Assembly: GCF_030696805.1 (NCBI RefSeq)
Contig: NZ_JAUYRO010000112.1
Coordinates: 1-64,000, forward strand
Origin: Methyloversatilis sp.
GTDB lineage: Bacteria > Pseudomonadota > Gammaproteobacteria > Burkholderiales > Rhodocyclaceae
Direction of reading: 5' to 3'
Length of the DNA stretch: 64,000 bases
How positions within the stretch are numbered: position 1 is the first letter of the stretch; every line of letters starts with the position of its first letter. The notes beneath the pieces are model-generated. The model did no database searches. It was given only the letters and a program-made list of their open reading frames with translations, and was not told the origin of the DNA. This document shows positions 1 to 9,591 of this stretch, in pieces. The translations under genes and the position numbers were made by a program.

Positions 1-430
<430 letters not shown>

Positions 431-525
431 CTAAACTGCGCGAAACAGCCGCAGATTCTAGCATTCCGCCCGCAGCGCCCGATGACTGCGCTGCCGTGGA
501 GACGACAGGCGGACAAGGAGAAGAC

Positions 526-2001
<1,476 letters not shown>

Positions 2002-2170
2002 GGGGATGCGGCAAGGCCGCAATCGAAGCGCCGCGGCGGGCACTCGGGCGGGCACTCGGGCAGGCATTTTCCCCGACCGCACGCCGGGCACTGCCCGCGC
2101 CCGCTTCGCCGCGTGCCGGCCACGGTGGCTGCGCCTAGCATGCGTTCGTCCCTACAGTACGGAGCATTCC

Positions 2171-2731
2171 ATGCGCATCCACACCTGCGGCGCCGGCAGC
2201 GCCCTGCGCGCCGCCACCCACACCGTACGCACCCTGGCCGGCGCGCTGTGCGCCGCCGCCCTGTTCGCTCTTCCGGCCCCGACCTCGGCGGAAGGATCGG
2301 GCAACGAACTGAGTTACGAGGCATGGATCGACAGCCCGCGGCGCTTCAAATGCCTGTACGGCTACGCCGCCGACAAGACCGGCGACCACGCCGCGGCGAT
2401 CCGCATCTTCCAGGACTGCGTCGACCGCTGGAACGACGGTTTCTCGATCATCTGGCTGTCGCAGATACTCGAAACGGGCGTCGGCGTGCCGCAGGATCTG
2501 CCGCGCGCCACGGCGCTGCTGCGGCGCGGCGCCGAAAGCGACGATGGCGACGGCTACCACAGCCTGACGCGCTACCACTATGGCGTCGCGCTGTTCGAAG
2601 GGCGCGGCACCGCGACCGATCCGGCGGCCGGCGAATACTGGCTGCGCCGGGCGGCGAGCGAAGGCGTGCGCGAAGCCGACGACTACCTGTCGCGCGTCCG
2701 CGCCGGCGAAGTGACCGCCGCAAGGCGATGA
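2171..2731 (+). CDS. Exported Sel1-repeat-like protein, function unknown
   Basis: A 186-aa protein starting at ATG 2171. The N-terminus carries a long signal peptide (about 1-41: basic stretch, then a hydrophobic core LAGALCAAALFALP and an A-x-A-like TSA site), so the product is probably periplasmic. The rest is helical TPR/Sel1-like: DHAAAIRIFQDCVDRWND, GVGVPQDLPRATALLRRGAE and GRGTATDPAAGEYWLRRAA follow the Sel1 pattern of a G-x-G turn then an A-x-x-W/L-L-x-x-A-A helix. Sel1 proteins are scaffolds, and no specific partner can be inferred. It lies downstream of glpK on the same strand (170-bp gap) and converges on the response regulator that ends at 2753. The shine-dalgarno is weak. Confidence 0.75.
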   Translation: MRIHTCGAGSALRAATHTVRTLAGALCAAALFALPAPTSAEGSGNELSYEAWIDSPRRFKCLYGYAADKTGDHAAAIRIFQDCVDRWNDGFSIIWLSQILETGVGVPQDLPRATALLRRGAESDDGDGYHSLTRYHYGVALFEGRGTATDPAAGEYWLRRAASEGVREADDYLSRVRAGEVTAARR

Positions 2732-2752
2732 AGCCCGGCCGCACGCCGCCGC

Positions 2753-3400
2753 TCAAGCTTCGGCGTTGTCGTCGCGCACCAGTTTCCACTTGATCGCCAT
2801 GCGCATCAGGTCGATGTCGCTCTTCACGCCGAGCTTGGCCTTGATCTGGTAGTGCGTGTTCTGCGCGGTCTTCGGGCTGATGTGCAGCGACAGGCCGATC
2901 TCTTCGGCCGAACGGCCATCGAGCAACAGGCGCAGCACCTCGAATTCACGCGGCGACAGCGCCTCGAGCGGGTTGTCGATGTCGCGCAGCAGCGCCAGCG
3001 CGATGTCGGGCGCAATATCGGGGCTGAGCACGCGCTGGCGGGCGGCGACCTGGTACACCGCCTTGATCAGCACTTCGGGGGCGCAGCTCTTGGTCACGTA
3101 ACCCAGGGCGCCGGCGCGCAATGCCTGGGTCGCGAACAGCGGGTCGCGATGCATGCTGAACACCAGGATGCGGGCGCGCGGCTCGCGCTGCAGCAGCCGG
3201 CGGATCAGTTCGACTCCGCCCATGTCGGGCAGCGAAAGATCGAGTACGACGACGTCCGGTCCGACATTGCGGAAAGCCACCAGCGCCTCGGCCGCGGTCG
3301 CCGCTTCGGCGTCGATGCGCAGGTCGCCGCGCTGCTCGAGCAGGCGGCGGTACCCTTCGCGCACCACTGCGTGGTCATCGACCAGCAGCAGGCGGATCAT
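2753..3400 (-). CDS. LuxR/NarL-family response regulator
   Basis: DNA-binding response regulator of 215 aa. The receiver domain (1-120) has the acidic pair D8-D9, phospho-acceptor D54 (VVVLDLSLPDMGG) and conserved K104 (YVTKSC). A LuxR-type helix-turn-helix follows at about 145-205 (LSPREFEVLRLLLDGRSAEE, ISPKTAQNTHYQIKAKLGV). It overlaps the end of the upstream histidine kinase by 4 bp (ATGA), so the pair is surely co-expressed and cognate. The kinase is divergent from a quinoprotein-associated-type solute-binding protein. By architecture and context the pair resembles MoxYX/MxaYB and the PedR1/AgmR-type regulators of alcohol oxidation; this assignment is inference, and the domain calls are direct. 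Confidence 0.93.
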   Translation of the reverse strand: MIRLLLVDDHAVVREGYRRLLEQRGDLRIDAEAATAAEALVAFRNVGPDVVVLDLSLPDMGGVELIRRLLQREPRARILVFSMHRDPLFATQALRAGALGYVTKSCAPEVLIKAVYQVAARQRVLSPDIAPDIALALLRDIDNPLEALSPREFEVLRLLLDGRSAEEIGLSLHISPKTAQNTHYQIKAKLGVKSDIDLMRMAIKWKLVRDDNAEA

Positions 3401-4806
3401 GCCGGCGCTCCACTGGCGGCCAACGGGAATGCCGGCCGCATCGATGGCCGGCGTACCGCCGCCCGCCCGTCCGGCACGCGCAGCCTGACTTCGACGCGCA
3501 GGCCGCGGCCATCGAGCGGCGCCAGTACCAGCGTGCCGCCGAGCGCGAGCACGCGCTCGCTCATGCCGAGCATGCCCAGCCCGCCGCTGAAGCCCGTGCC
3601 GGGGTCGGACAGACCGTCGTCATCGATGCGCAACAGCAGTTCCGGGCCGTCGCGGCGCAGCGATACCTCGACGTGGCGCGCGTCGCCGTGCCTGACCGCG
3701 TTGGTCAGGCTTTCCTGGACGATGCGGTACAGGCTCACGTTCAGGTTGTCGGCCAGCGAGTCGACCTCGCCGTCGATCACGAGCGCATGCAGGCAGCGGC
3801 CGTGGCTGCTGCGGTTGCGGCTGGCGACGAGTTGTTCGAGGCTGGCGGCGAGACCGAATTCCTCCAGCCCGACCGGGCGCAGTTCGCGCAGGATCAGCTG
3901 CAGCACTTCCATCATGTGCGCGGTGATGCGCGAAATCGCGTCGGCGCTGGGCAGCAGCACAGGCAGCCGGTCGCCTGCCACCTCATGCACATAGGCTGCC
4001 TCGGCCTGGATGGACGTCAGGCACTGCCCCAGTTCATCGTGCAGTTCGCGCGCCAGATGACGGCGTTCTTCCTCGCGGATGTCGAGCAATCGCAGGGCCA
4101 GTTGCCGTTGCTCGGCGACAGTCTGTTCCAGCCGCTCGGCCAGGTGATTGAACACCTCGCTGATGCGCTGCAGCTCGACCAGTTCGAAGGACGGCAAACG
4201 CACCGCCAGGTCGCCTCTTTCCATGCGCGCGAGCCGGTTCAGGATGTCGGCGGTAGGCAGCAGCGCGCGGCGCACCGGCAGATAGACCAGCACGTTGAGC
4301 AGCAGTACGCCACCGGTGATGAACAGCAGGTTGCGCACGTCGCGCCACACGGCGGCCCCTTCGCTGGCGAAATGGGGCGTGATCGTCAGTTCGCCCACCT
4401 TGATGCCAGGGAACTTGCCGACGTGGCCGATGAACACCGCGTTGTCGCCGACCAACCGTTGCATCAGCGAGGCCGGCAGCAACAGCGGTTCGGAAGCGTC
4501 GCCAAAACAGCGCCGCACAACCGTTCGTGAATACAGGTCGTCGACCCGCACGCAGAAATGAATGAGGCGGCCCAGGCCCGCGAGAGCGGACAGGTCAAGG
4601 CCGCGCAGATCGCGGTCAAAGGCCGGGGTGGCATTCGTCGCTTCATTCTGGATCAGTTGCTGGATGGTGCCGCCGGTGCGCTGCAGGTCTGCGCGGATAC
4701 GGCTGCGCGCCTCGTGCAGCGTGGCGGCGATCGCGCTGAGCAGCAGCACGAATGCGAAAAGGGTTATGCGCAACAGCAGGCTGCGCTTGAGATCGACACG
4801 TTTCAT
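3397..4806 (-). CDS. Membrane sensor histidine kinase (NarX/MoxY-like)
   Basis: A 469-aa HisKA_3-type sensor kinase. ATG 4806 (MKRVDLKRSLLLRITLF) was chosen because transmembrane helix 1 follows at once (about 10-30); the open frame upstream is uninformative. A periplasmic domain spans about 31-157, TM2 about 158-178 (LLFITGGVLLLNVLVYLPV), then HAMP, then the dimerisation helix EEERRHLARELHDELGQCL with phospho-acceptor H256. The HATPase contains IVQESLTNAVRHG and GFSGGLGMLGMSERV. It is coupled by a 4-bp overlap to the LuxR regulator and diverges across 170 bp from a periplasmic binding protein that could deliver its signal. The ligand is unknown; alcohols, aldehydes or metals are plausible from context only. 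Confidence 0.92.
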   Translation of the reverse strand: MKRVDLKRSLLLRITLFAFVLLLSAIAATLHEARSRIRADLQRTGGTIQQLIQNEATNATPAFDRDLRGLDLSALAGLGRLIHFCVRVDDLYSRTVVRRCFGDASEPLLLPASLMQRLVGDNAVFIGHVGKFPGIKVGELTITPHFASEGAAVWRDVRNLLFITGGVLLLNVLVYLPVRRALLPTADILNRLARMERGDLAVRLPSFELVELQRISEVFNHLAERLEQTVAEQRQLALRLLDIREEERRHLARELHDELGQCLTSIQAEAAYVHEVAGDRLPVLLPSADAISRITAHMMEVLQLILRELRPVGLEEFGLAASLEQLVASRNRSSHGRCLHALVIDGEVDSLADNLNVSLYRIVQESLTNAVRHGDARHVEVSLRRDGPELLLRIDDDGLSDPGTGFSGGLGMLGMSERVLALGGTLVLAPLDGRGLRVEVRLRVPDGRAAVRRPSMRPAFPLAASGAPA

Positions 4807-4976
4807 GAGGGCGTATCCGGGCATTGCTGCCGGACAGTGTCGGCGTGGGCCGCCATGATAGGACGGACGCCACGGACGGGCGGCAGGCAAATTGACCGCC
4901 TGAAGATCGGCATATTGCCGGCGCCCGGCGTGGTTGCGGTCCGTAAGCTGCACCGGCGTATCCAAAGGAGAACTTC
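4807..4976. promoter_or_regulatory. Divergent control region between kinase and solute-binding protein
   Basis: This 170-bp gap holds the promoters of the two-component operon (leftward) and the solute-binding gene (rightward). The octamer GCGTATCC occurs near both ends, at about 4810-4817 and 4957-4963. A GGACGG-type repeat (GGACGGACGCCACGGACGG) lies near 4860-4880. These are possible regulator sites, but no consensus was matched. The rightward gene has a strong AAAGGAG at 4964-4970. Confidence 0.4.
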
Positions 4977-5825
4977 ATGCGTCCGGTCTCGTTCACCTGC
5001 TTCGTCACGGCCGCGATCGCCGCCGTGTGCACCATTGCCTACAGCGGCGCCCAGGCGCGCGAACTGGCGCAGATCCGCAGCAGCGGTACGCTGCGCGTCG
5101 GCGTCTACAAGGACTTCCCGCCCTATTCCGATCAGGGCACGGGCATCGACGTCGAGCTCGGGCACGCGCTGGCCGAAAGGCTCGGCGTCGCGGTCGACGT
5201 ACGCGCATACGACGCCGGCGAAAACATGGACGACGACCTGCGCAACATCGTGTGGAAAGGCAATTTCCTCGGTCTCGGGCCGGGCCCGTCCGACGTGATG
5301 GTGCATGTGCCGGTCGACCCGGGCATGAGCTTCCGCAACCCGCAGGTGAAGATTTTCGCGCCCTACCACCGCGAAACCATGGCGGTGATCCGCACCACGG
5401 AACTGCTGCCGAAGCTCGATGCCATCACCGACGTGACCGACCAGTCACTGGGGGTCGAAACGGAATCCATCATGTCGTTCGCGCTGCTGTCGTCGGACGC
5501 GGGCCGCCTGCGCGAGCAGATCCATCACTTCCATTCGCCGTACGAGGCGCAACGCGCGCTGGAAGAAGGCCGTATTGCCGGATTCTTCGGACTGCGCAGT
5601 CAGGTCGAGCCGATCAAGGCCGCGACCGGCGCAAAATTCGTCATCAGCACGCCACCGCCGCTGCCCGGCCTGCCGCAGGCCGGCTGGGCGCTCGGCCTCG
5701 CGGTCGAGGCGGATAACGCGGAACTGGCGCAGGCGCTGCAGGACGCCATCGCGGAGATGGCGCGCGACGGCACGCTGGACCGCATCTTCGGCAAATACGC
5801 GGTGACACGGATGGCGCCCCTGTAG
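4977..5825 (+). CDS. Periplasmic solute-binding protein (SBP_bac_3 type), quinoprotein-associated-like, copy 1
   Basis: An exported 282-aa family-3 binding protein. The ATG at 4977 sits 6 bp after AAAGGAG. The signal peptide is residues 1 to about 27 (VTAAIAAVCTIAYSGAQARE). The mature part has the classic start IRSSGTLRVGVYKDFPPYS, then GIDVELGHALAERLGV and the unusual signature ENMDDDLRNIVWKG...DVMVHVPVD. The signature and the overall sequence are shared with the protein at 15078, so the two are paralogues. No ABC permease or ATPase accompanies it, which argues against ordinary import. Families of this kind (MxaJ/XoxJ and MoxZ-type) work with periplasmic quinoprotein dehydrogenases. I infer either a sensory role with the divergent kinase or an accessory role to the alcohol dehydrogenase at 13063. 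Confidence 0.85.
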   Translation: MRPVSFTCFVTAAIAAVCTIAYSGAQARELAQIRSSGTLRVGVYKDFPPYSDQGTGIDVELGHALAERLGVAVDVRAYDAGENMDDDLRNIVWKGNFLGLGPGPSDVMVHVPVDPGMSFRNPQVKIFAPYHRETMAVIRTTELLPKLDAITDVTDQSLGVETESIMSFALLSSDAGRLREQIHHFHSPYEAQRALEEGRIAGFFGLRSQVEPIKAATGAKFVISTPPPLPGLPQAGWALGLAVEADNAELAQALQDAIAEMARDGTLDRIFGKYAVTRMAPL

Positions 5826-5925
5826 CGCCCCGGCACTTCGCCCGCCTGCCCCGCGCGACAGCGAAATGGAGTGCGAATCCGCTGCCGCAGATGGGGCGGC
5901 GGGCGTACATGGGGTTGCGGCTGTC

Positions 5926-6016
5926 GTTGGGCATCGCTGCGCTCACCCCAACCTACTCCGGCAAGCCGCCGCCAAATCGCGTTCCGTAGGTTGGGGTGAG
6001 CGCAGCGATGCCCAAC
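5926..6016. repeat. Perfect 31-bp inverted repeat (dispersed palindromic element)
   Basis: The left arm at 5926-5956 begins GTTGGGCATCGCTGCGCTCA and the right arm at 5986-6016 is its exact reverse complement, with a 29-nt spacer. It lies between the convergent ends of the solute-binding gene and ugpQ. There is no T-run, so it is not a classic intrinsic terminator, although the transcript would fold into a very stable hairpin. Motifs of the form TAGGTTGGGGTGAGCGCAGC recur across many proteobacterial genomes as intergenic repeats. Confidence 0.85.
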
Positions 6017-6038
6017 ATCGTCCACATGCCGGTGCTGC

Positions 6039-6785
6039 TCAGCCCGGCCGGGCGAACGCCATGCAGTCGGTGAACAGCCCGCGCACACCGGCCGCGATCA
6101 GCGCGCGCGCGCGCGCCATGTCGTTGACCGTGTAGCAGAGCACTGGCACGCCCGCGTCGCACACCTGGCGCAAGACGTCATCGTCGAGGGCTGCCTCGTT
6201 GCAATGGATGGACACCGCAGCGTGCTCGCGCAAGCGGGCTGGCCAGTCATCGGGAATGTCTTCGAACAGCAGGCCGCGCGGCAGGTCGGGCGCCGCCTCG
6301 CGCGCCGCCTCAAGGGCGTCCATCGAGAACGAGGACAGCAGCGGCGGCGGCCGGTCGGCCGGCCAGCGCGCGGCGACCGCGAGCGCAACGACCTCGCCGG
6401 TGCGTCGCTCGAAGCCCGTGGCCGGCTTGATTTCGATATTGGCGGTGATGCCCAGCGCGAGCAGGCAGTCGAGCGCCTGATCCAGCGTCGGAATGCGCTC
6501 GCCGGCAAAAGCCGGGCCGTGCCAGCGCCCGGCGTCCAGACGCAGCAGCGCCCCGGCGTCGAGCGCGCTGACCGCGCCCGCGCCATCGGTCGTGCGTTCG
6601 ACGGTTTCGTCGTGGATCAGCAGCGGCACGCCATCGCGGCTCAGCATGACGTCGAATTCGACCATGCCGAAGCCGGCTGCCGCGCCGTTGCGAATCGCGA
6701 CGAGCGTGTTCTCCGGCGCCGCCGAGCCGCCACCGCGATGGGCAATCCACAGCGGATAGGGCCAGGGCGACCGCCTGGACGTCAT
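6039..6785 (-). CDS. ugpQ: Glycerophosphodiester phosphodiesterase
   Basis: A 248-aa cytoplasmic GDPD-family enzyme hydrolysing glycerophosphodiesters (for example glycerophosphocholine) to sn-glycerol-3-phosphate and an alcohol. There is no signal peptide. The catalytic His-rich start WIAHRGGGSAAPENT, the metal-binding EFDVMLSRDGVPLLIHDETVERTTDG and NIEIKP are all present, and the C-terminal GVPVLCYTVND and GVRGLFTD are typical of UgpQ. It is the last gene of a minus-strand operon, 10 bp after the 78-aa gene and downstream of a UgpB-type binding protein, which supports joint use of phospholipid head-group diesters. Confidence 0.93.
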   Translation of the reverse strand: MTSRRSPWPYPLWIAHRGGGSAAPENTLVAIRNGAAAGFGMVEFDVMLSRDGVPLLIHDETVERTTDGAGAVSALDAGALLRLDAGRWHGPAFAGERIPTLDQALDCLLALGITANIEIKPATGFERRTGEVVALAVAARWPADRPPPLLSSFSMDALEAAREAAPDLPRGLLFEDIPDDWPARLREHAAVSIHCNEAALDDDVLRQVCDAGVPVLCYTVNDMARARALIAAGVRGLFTDCMAFARPG

Positions 6786-6795
6786 CGGGTCGGCT

Positions 6796-7032
6796 TCAGG
6801 CCGGATCGAGCAACTCGCGCGCCTGACGCGCGACGTCGTCGTCGGTCAGCCACGCGATCGCGCTCAGCATTCCCACCGATGTGCCGGCGGCGACGCCTTC
6901 GCGCACCCACTTCTCGATCGCCTTGACGCGCGCCGCGTCGTCGAGCGCAAGCAGCCGGCGCAGCGGTTCGCCGACCGCGGCGTCCTCGCGCGCCGAGCGG
7001 ATCAGCAGGACGAGTTGATCGACGTCAGACAT
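6796..7032 (-). CDS. Small conserved-looking protein (78 aa) between ugpB and ugpQ
   Basis: A 78-aa soluble, helical, acidic protein (MSDVDQLVLLIRSAREDAAV...). Its ATG at 7032 lies inside the end of ugpB, giving a 31-bp overlap in a different frame, and its stop is 10 bp before ugpQ. Translational coupling is therefore likely. A repeated L-L-x-L-D-D-A-R and W-L-T-D-D-D-V-A-R-Q-A-R-E-L-L pattern suggests a compact helical bundle. I do not recognise a family. Position and coding-like composition support a real gene. Confidence 0.6.
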   Translation of the reverse strand: MSDVDQLVLLIRSAREDAAVGEPLRRLLALDDAARVKAIEKWVREGVAAGTSVGMLSAIAWLTDDDVARQARELLDPA

Positions 7033-8384
7033 GGGCCTGCCCTCAGGACTGCCGTGTCGAGCACGGCCTTGGCCGGTTTGCGGTCGGCCCACAATTCTTC
7101 CAGTTCTTCGTCGAGCACCGCACGCACACGCGGGTCGCTGGCCGCGTGGCTGGTCTGTTCGTCCTTCGCACCCGCGCGACCGGCCAGCTGGCGCAGTGCG
7201 ACCCGGGCGACGCTGTCGGCGGTCGGTGCATCGACCGGGCTGATCGCCACCATGCCGGCGCGGTTCAGCGGAATGAAGCCGGTGGCCAGCGACCACTGGG
7301 CCTGGCGGTCCGGATCGAGCAGGAAGGTGACAAAGCGCGCGATGGTGCGCGTTTCCTCGGCGCCACGACCGGCGCTCACCCACAGGCTGGCGCCGTCGGC
7401 CAGCGTGTGGCGCGGCGCATTGCGGATGTCTTCATGGAAGGGCAGCGCTGCAACGCCGACATCGAACCTGGCATCGCGCTTGATCTGCGGCCAGGCGGAC
7501 GAACGTGCCGTCAGCACCTGACACTGGCCACCGGCGAACATCGGCACCGCCTCGTCAGCGCGACCGAAAATGTGCAGGTAGCGGCTCTTGTACCAGGAGG
7601 ACATCATCGCCAGATGCTTCACCTGCACCAGGCCGTTGATGGCGAGCGCTTCGCCGGTCTTGCCCTGCTTGCGCGCGAATGGCTCGTTGTGCCAGGCGCT
7701 GATGTTGTCCACGTGGATCTGCGTCGGACGCGCGCTGGTGTAAGGGCAGGCGTAGCCGCCGTCGCGCAGCGTGCCGAGCGCTTCCTGCAGCGAAAACCAG
7801 TGAGTGGGCGGCACGTTCGGGTCAAGCCCTACACGGGCGAAGGCGTCGCGGTTATAGAACATGACCGGTGTGGTCAGGCCGATCGGCAGCGCATTCAGAC
7901 GGCCTTTCGCACCATTCAGGTAAGGGGGCATCGGCGCGGGAATCGCTGCCTGGGCGAACTTTTCCTTCGCGGTCGTCATCACCTGGTGCAGCGGAGTGAA
8001 GCGCGGCTTGCCATCGAGAAAGCGCTGACGCGCGCCGTCGTCGAGCACCAGCATGGCCGGGAGTGTGGGCACCGCAGCGTCCGCGTCTTCCCAGTTGCGC
8101 GCGCTGAGCACGATCTTCTGTCTGGCTTTGCCGCCGGCGTTGAAGTCGTCCACCAGCGCCTGCAGGGCCACTGCTGCTGCGTCGTCCAGACCGTGCGCCA
8201 GTTCGAGTTCGGCGGCTTCCTTCGGCGCGGCGGCCTTGGTGCCGGCTTTCGCGCTGGACTTTACGGCGGGTTTGCTTGCCTTGGCGCTGGCTGCTGGCTT
8301 GGCGGCTGCTGTATTGGCACCCGCCGACATCGGCGCGAGCATGACGCTGGCCGCGATCAACGCGGCTAACGGCTTGATGAACAT
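7002..8384 (-). CDS. ugpB: UgpB-type glycerol-3-phosphate/oligosaccharide ABC binding protein (orphan)
   Basis: A periplasmic family-1 (MalE/UgpB) solute-binding protein of 460 aa. ATG 8384 was chosen for its GAGGAG ribosome site and the signal peptide that follows (MFIKPLAALIAASVMLAPMSAGA). After cleavage comes an unusual Ala/Lys/Ser-rich linker (about 25-60, PAASAKASKPAVKSSAKAG). The binding fold starts at ELELAHGLDDAAAVALQALV. UgpB-like stretches include LPIGLTTPVMFYNRDAFARV, GGYACPYTSARPTQIHVDN and the ending NRAGMVAISP...VRAVLDEELEELW. No UgpA/E/C transporter genes are adjacent, so the permease must be elsewhere or the protein serves another role. It overlaps the 78-aa gene and follows the aldo/keto reductase by 38 bp. 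Confidence 0.85.
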   Translation of the reverse strand: MFIKPLAALIAASVMLAPMSAGANTAAAKPAASAKASKPAVKSSAKAGTKAAAPKEAAELELAHGLDDAAAVALQALVDDFNAGGKARQKIVLSARNWEDADAAVPTLPAMLVLDDGARQRFLDGKPRFTPLHQVMTTAKEKFAQAAIPAPMPPYLNGAKGRLNALPIGLTTPVMFYNRDAFARVGLDPNVPPTHWFSLQEALGTLRDGGYACPYTSARPTQIHVDNISAWHNEPFARKQGKTGEALAINGLVQVKHLAMMSSWYKSRYLHIFGRADEAVPMFAGGQCQVLTARSSAWPQIKRDARFDVGVAALPFHEDIRNAPRHTLADGASLWVSAGRGAEETRTIARFVTFLLDPDRQAQWSLATGFIPLNRAGMVAISPVDAPTADSVARVALRQLAGRAGAKDEQTSHAASDPRVRAVLDEELEELWADRKPAKAVLDTAVLRAGPCLTSINSSC

Positions 8385-8422
8385 CCGGAAATCTCCTCTG
8401 TACGACATGGCAGGGCGCCCGG

Positions 8423-9505
8423 TCACGGCGCCGGGTTGGTGTAGCGCAGGTGCAGCGCGTCGATGGCTTCGTTCAGCGCGTTCGACAGCGTTGCGGCCCA
8501 GGCGTCTATGTTTTCCCGCAACTGGGTGCGCGTGGTCACACCGATCAGGGTACTCGCCACGGCATGGCGCCGATAGCAGAATGCGAGCGCCAGCTGGGTC
8601 GGGGTGAGTCCGTGTTCGAGCGCCAGCTGAGCGTAGGCGCGCGAAGCCGGTGCCACGTTCTCCTTGAAGTAACGCTGCCCGAACTGCGGAAATTCTGTGA
8701 TGCGACCGGCGGCATCAGCGCGTTCGGCGTACTTGCCGGTCAGGTGGCCGAAGCCCAGCGGCGAGTACGCCAGCAGCGACACCTGCTCGCGTGTGCACAC
8801 TTCCGACAGGCCGACGTCGAATGTGCGGTTCATCAGGTGGTAGGCGTTCTGGATGCTCACCACGCGCGGCAGACCTTCATCGGCCAGCCGCAGGCAGGTC
8901 ATCAGGCCCCACGGCGTTTCGTTCGACACACCGATGTGGCGGATCTTGCCCGCATCGATCAGCCCGCTCAGCGCTTCGAGCTGGCTGCGCAGCGACTCCG
9001 CCTCGCGCTCGCCCCCCGGGTCGTATTCGTACTGGCCGAACATCGGTACGTTGCGCGCCGGCCAGTGGATCTGGTACAGGTCGATGTAGTCGGTGCGCAG
9101 CCGCGCGAGCGATCCTTCGACTGCCTGCCGGATATTGCTTTCATCCAGCGCCAGCGGCCCGCCGCGTATCCATTCGATGCCGCGCGCCGGTCCGGCCACC
9201 TTGGTCGCCACGATGACCGATTCGCGCGGGCGACGCGCAAGCCAGCTGCCGACGATGCGTTCGGTGTCGCCGAAGGTTTCCGCGCGCGCCGGGACCGGGT
9301 ACATTTCGGCGGCGTCGAGAAAGTCGATACCGGCCTCGAGGGCCTCGTCCATGATGGCGTGGGCCGTGCGCTCGTCGACCTGTTGACCGAAGGTCATCGT
9401 GCCCAGCCCGATGGCCGGGACCTCAAGCGTCGAGCGTCCGAGACGACGGCGCGCGATATCCTTCGTGCCGACAGCCTTCATTCCGGTAACTTTCGTAAGA
9501 TTCAT
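8423..9505 (-). CDS. Aldo/keto reductase (Tas-like)
   Basis: An NADPH-dependent oxidoreductase of the aldo/keto reductase superfamily, about 360 aa, cytoplasmic. The fold markers are in order: LGTMTFGQQVDERTAHAIMDEAL, GIDFLDAAEMYPVP (catalytic D and Y), VIVATKV (catalytic K), YIDLYQIHWP, IRHIGVSNETPWG, LLAYSPLGFGHLTGKY and the cofactor-binding STLIGVTTRTQLREN. The length and PxGGExEAESLRSQLEAL insertion are those of Tas-like proteins. The start is uncertain: ATG 9505 (MNLTKVTG) or ATG 9481 (MKAVGTKD); neither has a strong ribosome site. It is the first gene of the operon with ugpB, the 78-aa gene and ugpQ. The substrate is unknown. Confidence 0.88.
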   Translation of the reverse strand: MNLTKVTGMKAVGTKDIARRRLGRSTLEVPAIGLGTMTFGQQVDERTAHAIMDEALEAGIDFLDAAEMYPVPARAETFGDTERIVGSWLARRPRESVIVATKVAGPARGIEWIRGGPLALDESNIRQAVEGSLARLRTDYIDLYQIHWPARNVPMFGQYEYDPGGEREAESLRSQLEALSGLIDAGKIRHIGVSNETPWGLMTCLRLADEGLPRVVSIQNAYHLMNRTFDVGLSEVCTREQVSLLAYSPLGFGHLTGKYAERADAAGRITEFPQFGQRYFKENVAPASRAYAQLALEHGLTPTQLALAFCYRRHAVASTLIGVTTRTQLRENIDAWAATLSNALNEAIDALHLRYTNPAP

Positions 9506-9591
9506 GCGGCAAACCGGATTGCGTTCCCAAGGACGCGACATGTATCACAGACCGGTCCGCCCGGCACGGATTCACCCTGAACGGATACACC

